Made by a program: the position numbers and the translations under genes. Shown in pieces: positions 28,711 to 37,632 of a stretch of DNA of 38,459 bases (position 1 is its first letter; every line of letters begins with the position of its first letter). The DNA is from a virus, in IMG/VR virus record IMGVR_UViG_3300010334_000118, positions 1-38,459 of that record; one strand, 5' to 3'. The notes beneath the pieces are model-generated. The model ran no database searches. It was given only the letters and a program-made list of their open reading frames with translations, and had not been told where the DNA came from.

Positions 28711-29228
28711 TAAGTGTTGCTCCAGCCATACTGACCGCCGCGAGGATGGATCGTAAACACGCACTTGGCTTCAGCGCCGGGTTGAGCATCAATCTGGAAC
28801 TGGCTCACTCGACCATTGAAGGCGTAGGCGATAGTAGTTGCACCGTTAACGGCTGCCACAACGAAAGTGCGATCAATGATGCCGCTATAAGCATCGCCAC
28901 GAATCAACAACAAACCGGCATCCGAAGGATTCCAAGCAGCCGTAATAGTCAAGCTGGTAGGCGCAGATTGAGTCGGCACCTTGTCAGATTGACGGGAACC
29001 GGCCACACTAAAAGATGCCACAGCATCGTCTTGGCCAAAGGCTGGGACTGCTTCCACGTTTAACTGAGTACCTGCTGCGCCAGTGCCGTTGGCCACAGTA
29101 CCGACGATTGTTGCAACTTGAGCCGTCCATACCGCCAAGTTGGCAGTCGTGAATGCCGTGGGCGTAGCGCCCGATTGCATCCACATTGAGGCACTAAAGC
29201 CTGGGAGAATAACTGCTGGTGCTGCCAT
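28710..29228 (-). CDS. Major tail tube protein, second paralogue
   Basis: A 172-residue beta-rich tail tube protein, clearly homologous to the neighbour at 29241-29735. Shared stretches are ILPGFSASM at the start, VEAVPAFGQDDAVASFSVAG, RQSDKVPTQSAPTSLTIT, AWNPSDAG, DAYSGIIDRTFV, FNGRVSQFQIDAQPGAEAK, and FTIHPRGGQYGWSN at the end. The pair must be a tandem duplication. Which copy forms the tube and which forms, for example, a tip or terminator ring is unknown; both may be incorporated. Confidence 0.85.
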   Translation of the reverse strand: MAAPAVILPGFSASMWMQSGATPTAFTTANLAVWTAQVATIVGTVANGTGAAGTQLNVEAVPAFGQDDAVASFSVAGSRQSDKVPTQSAPTSLTITAAWNPSDAGLLLIRGDAYSGIIDRTFVVAAVNGATTIAYAFNGRVSQFQIDAQPGAEAKCVFTIHPRGGQYGWSNT

Positions 29229-29240
29229 GATTTGCTCCTG

Positions 29241-29735
29241 TTATGCGTTGTTAGACCAGCCATACAAGTTGCCACGAGGATGAATCGTGTAAACCGCTTT
29301 GGCTTCTGCGCCTGGTTGGGCATCGATTTGAAATTGAGATACGCGACCGTTGAATGCGTAGTAGACAATGTTGGTGCCATCGGTGGCAGCAATTACAAAC
29401 GTGCGATCCACAGTGCCGCTGTAGGCGTCTGTGCGCAACAACAGAGTAACCGTATCAGAAGGATTCCAGGCCGATGTGATGGTCATCGAAGTTGGTGCCG
29501 ACTGAGAAACAATTTTGTCGCTTTGACGTGCGCCAGCAACGGTGAACGAGGCAACTGCATCATCTTGGCCAAATGCAGGAATTGCCTCAATGTTCATCAA
29601 ATTGCCTGAAACTGCAATAGCAGAAACGCTGGCCAGCGTAGACAATTGACTCAGCGTCAATGGAGTAGGAGATGCAGTCGGTTGAGCGTACATCGAGGCA
29701 CTAAAGCCAGGCAAAATTTTATTAGGTAAAGCCAT
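29241..29735 (-). CDS. Major tail tube protein, first paralogue
   Basis: A 164-residue beta-rich tail tube protein (ILPGFSASMYAQPTASPTPL at the start, IEAIPAFGQDDAVASFTVAG, YTIHPRGNLYGWSNN at the end). It builds the stacked hexameric tube around the tape measure. It lies directly upstream of a second, homologous copy, 12 nt apart, with no terminator between. It is positioned just after the tail-completion protein, as in lambdoid maps. Confidence 0.85.
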   Translation of the reverse strand: MALPNKILPGFSASMYAQPTASPTPLTLSQLSTLASVSAIAVSGNLMNIEAIPAFGQDDAVASFTVAGARQSDKIVSQSAPTSMTITSAWNPSDTVTLLLRTDAYSGTVDRTFVIAATDGTNIVYYAFNGRVSQFQIDAQPGAEAKAVYTIHPRGNLYGWSNNA

Positions 29736-29768
29736 TTACATTTCCTTCAAAAAGTGGGACAAAATATT

Positions 29769-30188
29769 TTATGTTGGAATGTCTAATGTGCAATCCAAGA
29801 ATACTTGCGCCAACTTGTTTTCGTTGTCGTAAGAATTATATAGCCACTGCACATCTGCTTTAGAAATTTGAAATCCATCAGTTGCGCCGCCGAAAAGACC
29901 AGCGTAGCCATGAAGTGATTGCAGAATTTGATTAGATATTGTAAATCCATCCTCAATCACTTGAGTGAAAATAGAAATTTGGATAACTGGCCTGTCAATC
30001 CCTTTGTTGGCTTGATTTCCACCAGTGTAAACAGGTTGATGGACATTGCGCAACATCCAAGTAATAAATTTAGGTTGTGTGGCAAAGTTTCGGTTAAAAG
30101 CGGCATATACCGGAACAGGCGTAACGATGCTTGCCAGTTGATACTGGATTGCTTTTGCATACTGAACCGGATTTTGTTGTGTTGCCAT
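29769..30188 (-). CDS. Tail completion protein (DUF3168-like)
   Basis: A 139-residue protein with the pattern of the DUF3168/gpU-like tail-completion proteins: a VPVYAAF-type strand near the start, RPVIQISIFTQVIEDGFTIS, and DVQWLYNSYDNENKLAQVFL leading to DCTLDIPT at the C-terminus. It would cap the tail tube and join it to the head connector. The gene shares a base with the preceding head-closure gene. Confidence 0.7.
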   Translation of the reverse strand: MATQQNPVQYAKAIQYQLASIVTPVPVYAAFNRNFATQPKFITWMLRNVHQPVYTGGNQANKGIDRPVIQISIFTQVIEDGFTISNQILQSLHGYAGLFGGATDGFQISKADVQWLYNSYDNENKLAQVFLDCTLDIPT

Positions 30189-30532
30189 TAAACCGCCACA
30201 GCAGGATCGTTACGAACGCACAAAAACAATGCTGACATACGATCATCAGCTTCACGCACATTGTCAATTCGCCAGTCAAAACCGCGCCATGTAATTGAGT
30301 AAGCGTTTTGATTGTCAATAATTGTTTTTATGTTTGGAGTGTAATTCAATGTAAATTCAACAACGTCAGAATAGATTCGATATTTGTCGGTAATCTTTAC
30401 ATGGTTTGCAACTGCATGAACACGTCCGCGAGTAACAAACCAAACAGATTGAGTTGTACTTTGCTCTCCAAAGGTTGATTTACCAAAGGAAAGATTATTT
30501 ACTGAAAGATTCTCAAACCGTGCTATTCCCAT
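30188..30532 (-). CDS. Head closure / head-tail joining protein
   Basis: A 114-residue beta-rich protein with VWFVTRGRVHAVANHVK, VEFTLNYTPNIKTII and ITWRGFDWRIDNVREADDRM, a pattern typical of phage head-tail joining (stopper) proteins. It closes the portal after packaging and offers the tail docking surface. It is 1 nt from the connector gene and overlaps the tail-completion gene by one base. Confidence 0.75.
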   Translation of the reverse strand: MGIARFENLSVNNLSFGKSTFGEQSTTQSVWFVTRGRVHAVANHVKITDKYRIYSDVVEFTLNYTPNIKTIIDNQNAYSITWRGFDWRIDNVREADDRMSALFLCVRNDPAVAV

Positions 30533-31207
30533 TTACATCACCAAAGGCTTATATGGGCGAAGCAATGTAGCAACACCAAAAGGGATGTCGTTTAATTTTT
30601 TATCTACTGTATTACTGCGATTGTTGTACAGGTGAGTAATCAGCAAAAGTCCAGCTTGTTTGATGACTTGGTATGTAGCCAATGGATTAGCTACTGTAGA
30701 GTAGTCAACCACAATAGGTGCTGTCATTGTTGAATTTATGCTAGTAGGCAAACTTTGCACAATAAGTTTATTGCCCGATGTATCATAGTAATACTGTGAG
30801 CTTGCAACCGTTACAGCAACAGGTGGAAAAGCATCTGTCCAATATTTCAACGATGTGATTGTGACTCCAGCCAAAGAAGAATCTGAGTTTTGACTGACTT
30901 CTGGAATGTCTAAGCATACTGGTGATGCTACAAGGCTCTCCATGCCGTACCAGACGCGATATGACACTGGAAAGATAGACATACCAAGGTAATCTTCTAT
31001 TGCCTGCCTAACAGCCACTTCTAGACCCGCCAAATAGGCATCCTGACTTTCATCACCAAACAAATTTAATTGATTAGTGATTTCAGAAAGGGAAAGCCAA
31101 GGCGTTGCATTGTCACGGTTTATCTGCTCAACTTTTACATAGTTGAACGGATTGCGCGTCGCTGCCCCAAAGGGCAGACCGGCTTGGTAGTTTTCTGCAG
31201 CCATCAA
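30533..31207 (-). CDS. Head-tail connector (gp6-like adaptor)
   Basis: A 224-residue adaptor that binds the portal. Its helical N-terminal core contains YLAGLEVAVRQAIEDYLGMS, the classic gp6-like motif (A...I..YLG), followed by a beta part (VYRVWYGMESLV-type strands) and a helical C-terminus (TYQVIKQAGLLLITHLYNNR). It forms the adaptor ring between portal and stopper. The start overlaps the stop of the second capsid gene by 4 nt. Confidence 0.8.
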   Translation of the reverse strand: MMAAENYQAGLPFGAATRNPFNYVKVEQINRDNATPWLSLSEITNQLNLFGDESQDAYLAGLEVAVRQAIEDYLGMSIFPVSYRVWYGMESLVASPVCLDIPEVSQNSDSSLAGVTITSLKYWTDAFPPVAVTVASSQYYYDTSGNKLIVQSLPTSINSTMTAPIVVDYSTVANPLATYQVIKQAGLLLITHLYNNRSNTVDKKLNDIPFGVATLLRPYKPLVM

Positions 31208-32241
31208 ACACCAACCAAACGGATGCCAGCAAAAGGGTCGCGCACAGTTGACACCATACGTTTTTCAGAATACAGGGTCACAAAGCCGGGTGTAGTTTCT
31301 TCCATCGCTTGAATGGTCATTTCTTCCACATCAGCAATGGTGACGAAACGAGGCCAATTTGCAAGATAGATGGAAAAGTTACCAGCGCCAACAACTTCCA
31401 TGTATGGATTTGGAATTACTGGAAATCCAAAAATGTTTTTAACAGCGCCGCCATCATCATCACCAACTTCAGCAAATTGTTTAATATTGGGTGCCGCTGT
31501 AGGGCCAAGGTTTCGCAAGTCGTGAATGGTTTGTGGGTGCATCATCCAAGCTGTACCGGGCAGATTCCAATACTGAGCAGGGAATAAGCGAACCATATCT
31601 GTAATATCGGCATATGCAACAGCCGCAGCCGCTTGTGTTTTTGTTGCAATTGAATGAATGCCGTTAGTAATTGCTGTGCCACTTGTGCCAAAAGCAGAAG
31701 ATGCTGCGCTTGTGTACATATCCAAACCACGCAAGCCATCTGTGCCGCCTGTCGTTGTGGTTGTGCTGCCAGCCTGATCATTGTTGAGCACCATTGAAGC
31801 GCCCTCAATAGCCGCAAACTCCAACATCAAATCTTCAACAATAGTTTCGTTCAAGTAATTGATGTCCGACATAGCAGCCGTGCGGATTGGCAACTGTGCC
31901 GTAATCACGCGAGTGGGAATCTGCCAGATAGTAGTGTTAGTGCCGGGTGTGCCGGTGTTGGGACTAAAAGTGTATCCCCAAGGATTTGTTTGGTTTGCCG
32001 CATTACCTGTTTTAGCAACGAATTGGGCGCTAGAACCAGATACAGGAATAACACGCGACATTTCACGAATTGGGTTCGCAAAGCGTAATGCAGCAAATGC
32101 ATTATCAAAGAAAGTACGACCACCTTGTCCATTGCCGCTGCCACCCAAAGAGGCTGCTTCACGCAAATCAATATTTACTTTTTCTCCGGTTTCCAGAGTT
32201 TGCTTAATGCCGTCAAGGATTTTTTCGGTGATAGTTTTCAT
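31204..32241 (-). CDS. HK97-fold major capsid protein, second paralogue (short N-arm)
   Basis: A 345-residue HK97-fold capsid protein, homologous to the upstream one at 32291-33640. Shared blocks: GQGGRTFFDNAFAALRFANP, VKTGNA/AKTGNAA, IRTAAM(L)SDI, NNDQAGS, TTGGTDGLRGLDMY, PAQYW, and the end VTLYSEKRMVSTVRDP. It lacks the roughly 75-residue coiled-coil scaffold (delta) arm of the first copy, beginning directly with a 25-residue helix before the N-arm. A protein without a scaffold arm could be co-assembled with the first or form a minor face or vertex component. A hairpin at 32264-32279 precedes it. Confidence 0.85.
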   Translation of the reverse strand: MKTITEKILDGIKQTLETGEKVNIDLREAASLGGSGNGQGGRTFFDNAFAALRFANPIREMSRVIPVSGSSAQFVAKTGNAANQTNPWGYTFSPNTGTPGTNTTIWQIPTRVITAQLPIRTAAMSDINYLNETIVEDLMLEFAAIEGASMVLNNDQAGSTTTTTGGTDGLRGLDMYTSAASSAFGTSGTAITNGIHSIATKTQAAAAVAYADITDMVRLFPAQYWNLPGTAWMMHPQTIHDLRNLGPTAAPNIKQFAEVGDDDGGAVKNIFGFPVIPNPYMEVVGAGNFSIYLANWPRFVTIADVEEMTIQAMEETTPGFVTLYSEKRMVSTVRDPFAGIRLVGV

Positions 32242-32263
32242 ATTTTTTCCAAGTTTAAAAGAC

Positions 32264-32279
32264 GGGGGCCGAAGCCCCC
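32264..32279 (-). terminator. UUCG-loop hairpin between the two capsid genes
   Basis: On the minus strand GGGGGC-TTCG-GCCCCC is a perfect 6-bp GC stem closed by a UUCG tetraloop, followed by GTCTTTT. It lies 12 nt after the first capsid gene and 23 nt before the second. The weak T-tail suggests partial termination or mRNA processing that lowers expression of the second copy. Confidence 0.75.
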
Positions 32280-32290
32280 ATCTACCACAA

Positions 32291-33640
32291 TTAAGCGTTA
32301 GCAGTACCAGTTGAACGATAGCGAATCAATGCGTTAGGGTCACGCACCGAGGTTGCCAAACGTTTTTCACCATAGAAAGTAATGTAACCAGGCAAAGTTT
32401 GGTCATAACGGCGCATAACCATATTCAAACGATCAATGATTGTGTGCGAACGAGTCCAATCACCAAAATACATTGGATACTTGCTAACAGTACCAGCCGC
32501 GCCGGTAGCCAATTGGCTTGGTGCGTCCAGATACTTGTTCATCACCACATCAAAGCCCAACAATTGACCGATGATACCGTCTGGGTTCAGAGATTCAACA
32601 GAATTGAAAATCGGGCGACCGTTGGTATCTTGCAGGCCACGGATGGCTTGAGCAAGAATCGGGTTAATCATGAACCGAGTTGCAGGAGTCCAGTATTGTT
32701 GCGGCAGGGCGTAAATCGTGTTAATAACGTCTTTGTATTGCACGTTGTTTGCGCCAACAGTATTGGAGTTGGTAGTAATCTGGTCGTAAGTTGCTACGCT
32801 GTGCAAGCCAGTCGTAGAACCTGTTCCAGAAGTACCAAATGCAGCAGTTGACGTAGTGCCACCGGCATAAGTTGCATTAGCGCCAGGATACTGATTCAAA
32901 CCACGCAAACCGTCAGCGCCACCAGTGGTTACAGAAGAACCTGTACCGCTTTGGTCGTTGTTGGAAATCATGGATTGCGCCTCTGCCTGAGCAAACTCCG
33001 CCAACATATCGTCAACAATGTTTGCTTCCAAACCATCAATGTCGTCCAGAGCCGCAGTACGGATCGGGAACTGAACGTTAATGTCTTTTAGAACCAATTG
33101 CCAGATGCTGGTGTTCTCAGTTGTGGGCGTACCGTTGTTTTGGACTGCATAACCCCATTGAGCGCCAGCGTTACCAGTCTTAACACGGAACTGATAAGAG
33201 GAACCGTCAGTAGCCACGGTGCGAGACATACCGCGCATGGGGTTAGCCAGACGCAAAGCAACAAACACGGGATCGTAGCTAGTGCGACCACCTTGACCGT
33301 CACCGCCAGCGGTAAGACCAGCAGCTTCCTTCATATAGGCATCATACTGATCGACGCTTTCAAACATCTTCAGTTCTTTTTCGCCTTGACGAGAAGCTTT
33401 GTAATAGGTAGACAATTGCTCACGTACAGCGCGATTTACATCGCTGCGAACGGTTTTGGCAATCTTAATAACGGGGGCGGCGTTCAAAGAGGCAACTTTA
33501 GCCTCCAAAGCAGCAACCATTTCAGCCATTTCAGCTTTGACAGCTTCAACAGCAGCGGGGATTTTGGCTTCAACAGCCGACACAGCTTCAGCTTGTTTGG
33601 CTTCAATAGCGTCTAGTTTTTCAATAATAGCTTGAGACAT
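32291..33640 (-). CDS. HK97-fold major capsid protein, first paralogue (with scaffold arm)
   Basis: A 449-residue HK97-type major capsid protein. Residues 1-100 form an Ala/Glu/Lys-rich coiled coil (EAKQAEAVSAVEAKIPAAVE), the delta-domain scaffold removed by the prohead protease; EAAGLTAGGDGQGGR probably marks the maturation site. The body carries VALRLANPMRGMSR, FRVKTGNAG, VQFPIRTAALDDIDGLEANI (E-loop/spine helix) and LPGYITFYGEKRLATSVRDP at the C-terminus. It lies directly after the protease, as in HK97, and is probably the main shell protein. Confidence 0.9.
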   Translation of the reverse strand: MSQAIIEKLDAIEAKQAEAVSAVEAKIPAAVEAVKAEMAEMVAALEAKVASLNAAPVIKIAKTVRSDVNRAVREQLSTYYKASRQGEKELKMFESVDQYDAYMKEAAGLTAGGDGQGGRTSYDPVFVALRLANPMRGMSRTVATDGSSYQFRVKTGNAGAQWGYAVQNNGTPTTENTSIWQLVLKDINVQFPIRTAALDDIDGLEANIVDDMLAEFAQAEAQSMISNNDQSGTGSSVTTGGADGLRGLNQYPGANATYAGGTTSTAAFGTSGTGSTTGLHSVATYDQITTNSNTVGANNVQYKDVINTIYALPQQYWTPATRFMINPILAQAIRGLQDTNGRPIFNSVESLNPDGIIGQLLGFDVVMNKYLDAPSQLATGAAGTVSKYPMYFGDWTRSHTIIDRLNMVMRRYDQTLPGYITFYGEKRLATSVRDPNALIRYRSTGTANA

Positions 33641-33642
33641 AA

Positions 33643-34419
33643 TTAACCTTTCAGTCGTTTATCAAGGGATTTGAGAAGTTCACGTTGCTCAAGAGCCGCG
33701 AGAATTTCCGCATTGGTTGCCTCCGCATCAGAATCACTCTGTTTTGGTGCAGTTTCATTAGGCACAACAACAGCATCACGCTGTTCAAGCACCTTTTTGA
33801 AAGTAGATGCAGCGGCAACCGCATCACTCTTGGATAGACCGGCATCACGCAGGGCTTGTTCCATAATCTTTAAATCAGCAGTTCCATCAGGTCGGAAATA
33901 CTCCAATTTACTGATGTTTGCTTCAGGATTGTTTGGGTACATTACCACGGACACTTCGCGAAGGCCACCTTTGGTAATTTGAAAATACGCATCTTCCGAT
34001 TGATCTGGTTCGCCATTGGCATTAACCATTTGATAGTCTTCAGCATAAGCGCCAACAGAAACACCTCCAAACATTGAAGGAGATTCGGACATTACAGTGT
34101 AAATATCTTTGCCTGCACTGGTATTCATATAAATGCGGCCTTCTGCCATCATTCCAGAATCTGTCATTTCAAATGATGTCCATTCTCCAATGGGCATTGC
34201 ATCAGCATTGTGATTCATGAACATTGGCAACGGTTTGCCAGCGTTGGCAAAGGCTTCTGCCCAGTCCATAAAGCCTTCTGGTTGATAATTGAACCTGCGA
34301 CCATCAGCGCCTTCACGAGCGCCCCATGTTGTCACAGTGGCTTCAATTTTCCCTATTTGCCCTTTGGCTTCGCTCACAAGCCGTGCTTCGCACAGCATCG
34401 TTACATTTTTTTGCGTCAT
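33643..34419 (-). CDS. Prohead maturation protease (U35 / HK97-type)
   Basis: A 258-residue serine protease that matures the capsid. Visible catalytic elements are the histidine in PLPMFMNHNADAMPIGEW (H70) and the serine in MFGGVSVGAYAED (about S121), with KGGLREVSVVMYPNNPEA as the conserved third block. The C-terminal 90 residues are variable and charged, a probable scaffold-like tail. It lies directly upstream of the capsid gene. Its N-terminal 77 nt overlap a small ORF read in another frame (34343-34525). Confidence 0.9.
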   Translation of the reverse strand: MTQKNVTMLCEARLVSEAKGQIGKIEATVTTWGAREGADGRRFNYQPEGFMDWAEAFANAGKPLPMFMNHNADAMPIGEWTSFEMTDSGMMAEGRIYMNTSAGKDIYTVMSESPSMFGGVSVGAYAEDYQMVNANGEPDQSEDAYFQITKGGLREVSVVMYPNNPEANISKLEYFRPDGTADLKIMEQALRDAGLSKSDAVAAASTFKKVLEQRDAVVVPNETAPKQSDSDAEATNAEILAALEQRELLKSLDKRLKG

Positions 34420-34525
34420 TGATTACTCCATCAACTTTGGTTTTGTCAATGTCATATGTTTTGATGGGTTTCTTTGCAATACGTTTTAACTGTTGTGCAA
34501 AGATTTGTTTAATTGTATCTTGCAA
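34343..34525 (-). CDS. Small ORF between portal and protease (60 aa, overlapping)
   Basis: The ATG at 34525 lies 5 nt downstream of the portal stop. The first about 35 codons (MQDTIKQIFAQQLKRIAKKP...) fill the otherwise empty gap, and the last about 25 overlap the protease in another frame and look out-of-frame (RSTACERSQRANREN). It may be a genuine basic coupling protein or simply a re-initiation frame that delivers ribosomes to the protease. I recognise no family. Confidence 0.4.
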   Translation of the reverse strand: MQDTIKQIFAQQLKRIAKKPIKTYDIDKTKVDGVINDAKKCNDAVRSTACERSQRANREN

Positions 34526-34530
34526 AATGA

Positions 34531-35928
34531 TTATTTTCCAATATTCATTTTTCTGGACTGACTTCCACCCCCACCACCCGTGTCTTGGGGACTTGTTCCA
34601 GAAATAGTATCAGTTTTTGCTGAAGGGTCAAGCAATTTGTCTGCACCGTCTATGTTACACATATTCATGTATTCACGGGCCTCATTGGGAGTCATTATAC
34701 CTGCGCCAACTCCAGCAACAGCAAAGTTCATCTGATCTAACGGAGCGCCCTTCAAAAAGTCTCGCGTATCAAACTCAATTTTTAAGTTTGGGTATCCTTG
34801 AAACAATTGCATCTTTAACTTCTGCTGAATATTGACTGTAGTTGGATAAATTGTGGATTTATAAAACTCGTCCAAAAGAGTTTGAGTGTTGTTGTACTTT
34901 TGATCTTGAATTCCAATAAGTGCAGGAGGAACTCCAAACAATCCGCAAATACGCTTCATAGTTTGAATTTTCAAATTATGAGCATCAGCATCTTGTAAAG
35001 TGAGCATTTGCAAAGGCGTGTATTTCATGCCTTGATCTAGCAACATTCCCTGTCCAGGCTTGCTTGGATCGGATTGACGTGAACCTGTCATGCTTGACCA
35101 TGCTTCTTTTAGTCTTGCAGCAATCTCTTTGAATTTGCCATCAGGAATAACTTGTTCAGTTGTAAACATACCAGAAGGTTTTGCGCCGTTCTGCATGACG
35201 TAATTAGCGTACAAATCAATATCTTGGTCTAAGGATACTAATTCAGCAGCCAAAATGCCCTTATTAAAGCCAGCAGAGCCTTGCCATGCCATGTCTTTGA
35301 CGTGCATAACTTGGTGGGCGCTTAAAGGCTCGTCACGGCTAAATCCGTAGCTTGGCGTGGACAAGCGATAACTAGGGTAGCGTGCTGGATTGATAGTTAC
35401 CGCAATTAGCGTACTGTCAAGCAGGTACATCTCCAACGGAGTCTCCAAAGGATTGTTTTGGTTTTGCCTCCACCACAAAGTAAACGCTTCGCCAGACAAT
35501 TCGTACCACATAATCCACTGATACCAGAACTCATAGGCACTTTGGAACTTGTTTGGCTCTGCCAACAATGATGCTACTTGCTTGGCCTTGGCCTTGTCGC
35601 GCTTGCCAACATTTTCATCTTTGCAAGCATCTACATATGTCCCATCGTCCAATTCAGCCATTACTCGAATTGGCAATTGAGAAATGGCTCTTGCTTTTGC
35701 TGCAACGCAAGCCAATACGGTGGAATTGCGCGTAAGCAGCGACATATCCACCGGACGACCAGCATTGTTTGTGGACGACGTGGTTACATAAAGAATCTGG
35801 GTGTTAACTGGAACTTGCTTTTTTCCAGACTGATAAACAATGTTATTGCCTAGCGCAGTCTGTCCAAATAGCGTATTTGCCTCGTTTGAAACGTCTTCTT
35901 TACGCTTGAAAATATCCAAAATAGCCAT
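34531..35928 (-). CDS. Portal protein (HK97 family)
   Basis: A 465-residue portal of the HK97 type. Typical blocks are NSTVLACVAAKARAISQLPI, EPNKFQSAYEFWYQWIMWYE, LSGEAFTLWWRQNQN, MKRICGLFGVPPALIGIQDQ and KYNNTQTLLDEFYKSTIYP, with a Gly/Ser-rich C-terminus (TGGGGGSQSRK). It forms the dodecameric DNA channel at one capsid vertex and is where terminase docks. It starts 24 nt after the large terminase gene. Confidence 0.9.
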   Translation of the reverse strand: MAILDIFKRKEDVSNEANTLFGQTALGNNIVYQSGKKQVPVNTQILYVTTSSTNNAGRPVDMSLLTRNSTVLACVAAKARAISQLPIRVMAELDDGTYVDACKDENVGKRDKAKAKQVASLLAEPNKFQSAYEFWYQWIMWYELSGEAFTLWWRQNQNNPLETPLEMYLLDSTLIAVTINPARYPSYRLSTPSYGFSRDEPLSAHQVMHVKDMAWQGSAGFNKGILAAELVSLDQDIDLYANYVMQNGAKPSGMFTTEQVIPDGKFKEIAARLKEAWSSMTGSRQSDPSKPGQGMLLDQGMKYTPLQMLTLQDADAHNLKIQTMKRICGLFGVPPALIGIQDQKYNNTQTLLDEFYKSTIYPTTVNIQQKLKMQLFQGYPNLKIEFDTRDFLKGAPLDQMNFAVAGVGAGIMTPNEAREYMNMCNIDGADKLLDPSAKTDTISGTSPQDTGGGGGSQSRKMNIGK

Positions 35929-35952
35929 GTTTTTCTCCGGTTTTGCCCGATT

Positions 35953-37632
35953 CTACCAATCAACTGCTCGAAAACCAAACGAATCATTGACAAACACATT
36001 ATCTAAGTGGCAGTGCATCGCCATAATTAATGTAATGATGCCGTCAACTTTGGCAGACGGATCAGATTCATTCTTTCTGACCTTGACGTTTCCATTTACA
36101 TCAGTGTAAACCTCGCAATTACCAAGTTGCCAGCCAACAAATGGATTGCCATTGTGTTTAATAGCTTTCTTTAGAATTAATTGTTCAGTAGTCTTAGATG
36201 GGTTAGATAGCACCGACATACTTTGACCGACTTTTTTTACAGGCAAAGCACTCCCAAAAAGATTAGCAACCAATGATGCTGCGTTGTAAGGATCAAAGCC
36301 AATTTCTTTGACTTCATTCTCTTTGCATTCATTGTTGATGTATTTTTCAATCTCGTTCATATCCGTGACGTTGCCTTGCGTCAGTTTTAGGATGCCAGAT
36401 TCCACGGCTTGCATGTAAGTTGAGCGATAGTGATTGGGAATAAACGACAAAGATTCTTCAGGCAAAAAGAATTGAAACTTAGCGTAAAAATCTTCTTCTC
36501 CATATCTCTTTACTGTAGCCACTGCGTTTAAATCTCGACTGTGAGCCAAGTCAAACGCCATAAACACAGCTTCAGGTTTTTCAGTTGGCTCTGGTGCAAC
36601 AGATTCATCCCAATGCCTGCGATCCACCCAAGCAGTATTTGCACTTACATAAATGTTTAATTGTTTGCACAAAAACTCGTTTAAGCTGGCAGGTTTTGCA
36701 GACGCCTCTGCTGCCATGTGCGCAATGTGTTCTGTAGTGACTGAGATTCCGAGCATAGGGTTAGCTTTACGCCAAACCGCTGGATCACTCCATTCATCAC
36801 CAGGATCAATGCTGTACAGCAGGCCAAACCAACGGTAATTGTCTGGTGCAGCGCCACGCAAGATATTACGAAAATGACTCAAATCTTCGTAAAACTTGGT
36901 TTCTTTAGTAAAAGATGCCGTGGTTAAGTACATTCGCAATGGATTCTTACGAGCGCCCATACCTGAGTGCAACACCTCAATAGAGGACCGTTCCACAATC
37001 TGCGCTGCTTCATCAATCATGGCGCAAGACGGGTTCTTTCCGTCACCAGTCTTTTTGTTGTCTCTAGACAGCGCACGATAAGTAGAAGTGGAATCTCCTG
37101 CCTTCTTTAACTCATTACGGTAAACAATGAATTTTGATGTCAATTCAGCCTTCATGTTTTCCACAATGGCTTTAGACGAATCAAAACAAATTGTTGCCTG
37201 TTCTCTATTTGTCGCCAATGTAAAGACTTCAGCGCCAGCATCGCCAAACTGAAGTTCGTAAAGAGCAATAATTGAAGCCAAAGTTGTCTTGCCAGACTTC
37301 CGCGGAACGAAAAGAATAACGTCAGTTGTCCAGCGGAAGCTGTGGTCACGCTTGTCGCGGAAACCGTAAATAGCCGCCAACAGCAAGACCTGAAAGCCGC
37401 TTAACTCAATTGTTTTGCCAGCATCTGCGCCCTTAACGTGTCTAGTAAATTTGACAAATTTAAGAATATGCTCAGCTTTAGCACAAACAAACTCATAAGG
37501 AGCATCTTTGCGCTCCACCATATCAAGGAATCGTTGACAAGCCAACCTAACGTCTTCGCAGGCCGCTATATCTCCACGCACTACTCCAATTGCGTACTCA
37601 AAAGCCGGTTTAAGCAGAGGCGAATAATTCAT
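35953..37632 (-). CDS. Terminase large subunit
   Basis: A 559-residue packaging motor of the HK97 family. ATPase: Walker A VPRKSGKTT (109-117), Walker B PSCAMIDEAAQ (203-211), and a motif-III-like YLTTASFTKE. Nuclease: FMAFDLAHSRDLNAVA (D361) with later acidic residues (GFDPYNAASLVA, SAKVDGIITLI). It cuts concatemers and drives DNA through the portal with the small subunit. Members of this family include cos-cutting phages, which fits a cos site near the window ends, but that is inference. It overlaps the small-subunit gene by 23 nt. Confidence 0.9.
   Translation of the reverse strand: MNYSPLLKPAFEYAIGVVRGDIAACEDVRLACQRFLDMVERKDAPYEFVCAKAEHILKFVKFTRHVKGADAGKTIELSGFQVLLLAAIYGFRDKRDHSFRWTTDVILFVPRKSGKTTLASIIALYELQFGDAGAEVFTLATNREQATICFDSSKAIVENMKAELTSKFIVYRNELKKAGDSTSTYRALSRDNKKTGDGKNPSCAMIDEAAQIVERSSIEVLHSGMGARKNPLRMYLTTASFTKETKFYEDLSHFRNILRGAAPDNYRWFGLLYSIDPGDEWSDPAVWRKANPMLGISVTTEHIAHMAAEASAKPASLNEFLCKQLNIYVSANTAWVDRRHWDESVAPEPTEKPEAVFMAFDLAHSRDLNAVATVKRYGEEDFYAKFQFFLPEESLSFIPNHYRSTYMQAVESGILKLTQGNVTDMNEIEKYINNECKENEVKEIGFDPYNAASLVANLFGSALPVKKVGQSMSVLSNPSKTTEQLILKKAIKHNGNPFVGWQLGNCEVYTDVNGNVKVRKNESDPSAKVDGIITLIMAMHCHLDNVFVNDSFGFRAVDW

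Noticed and set aside
33098-33616. 172-aa plus-strand frame antisense to the first capsid gene
   Set aside because: Complement of the conserved capsid gene, no ribosome-binding site and no domain.
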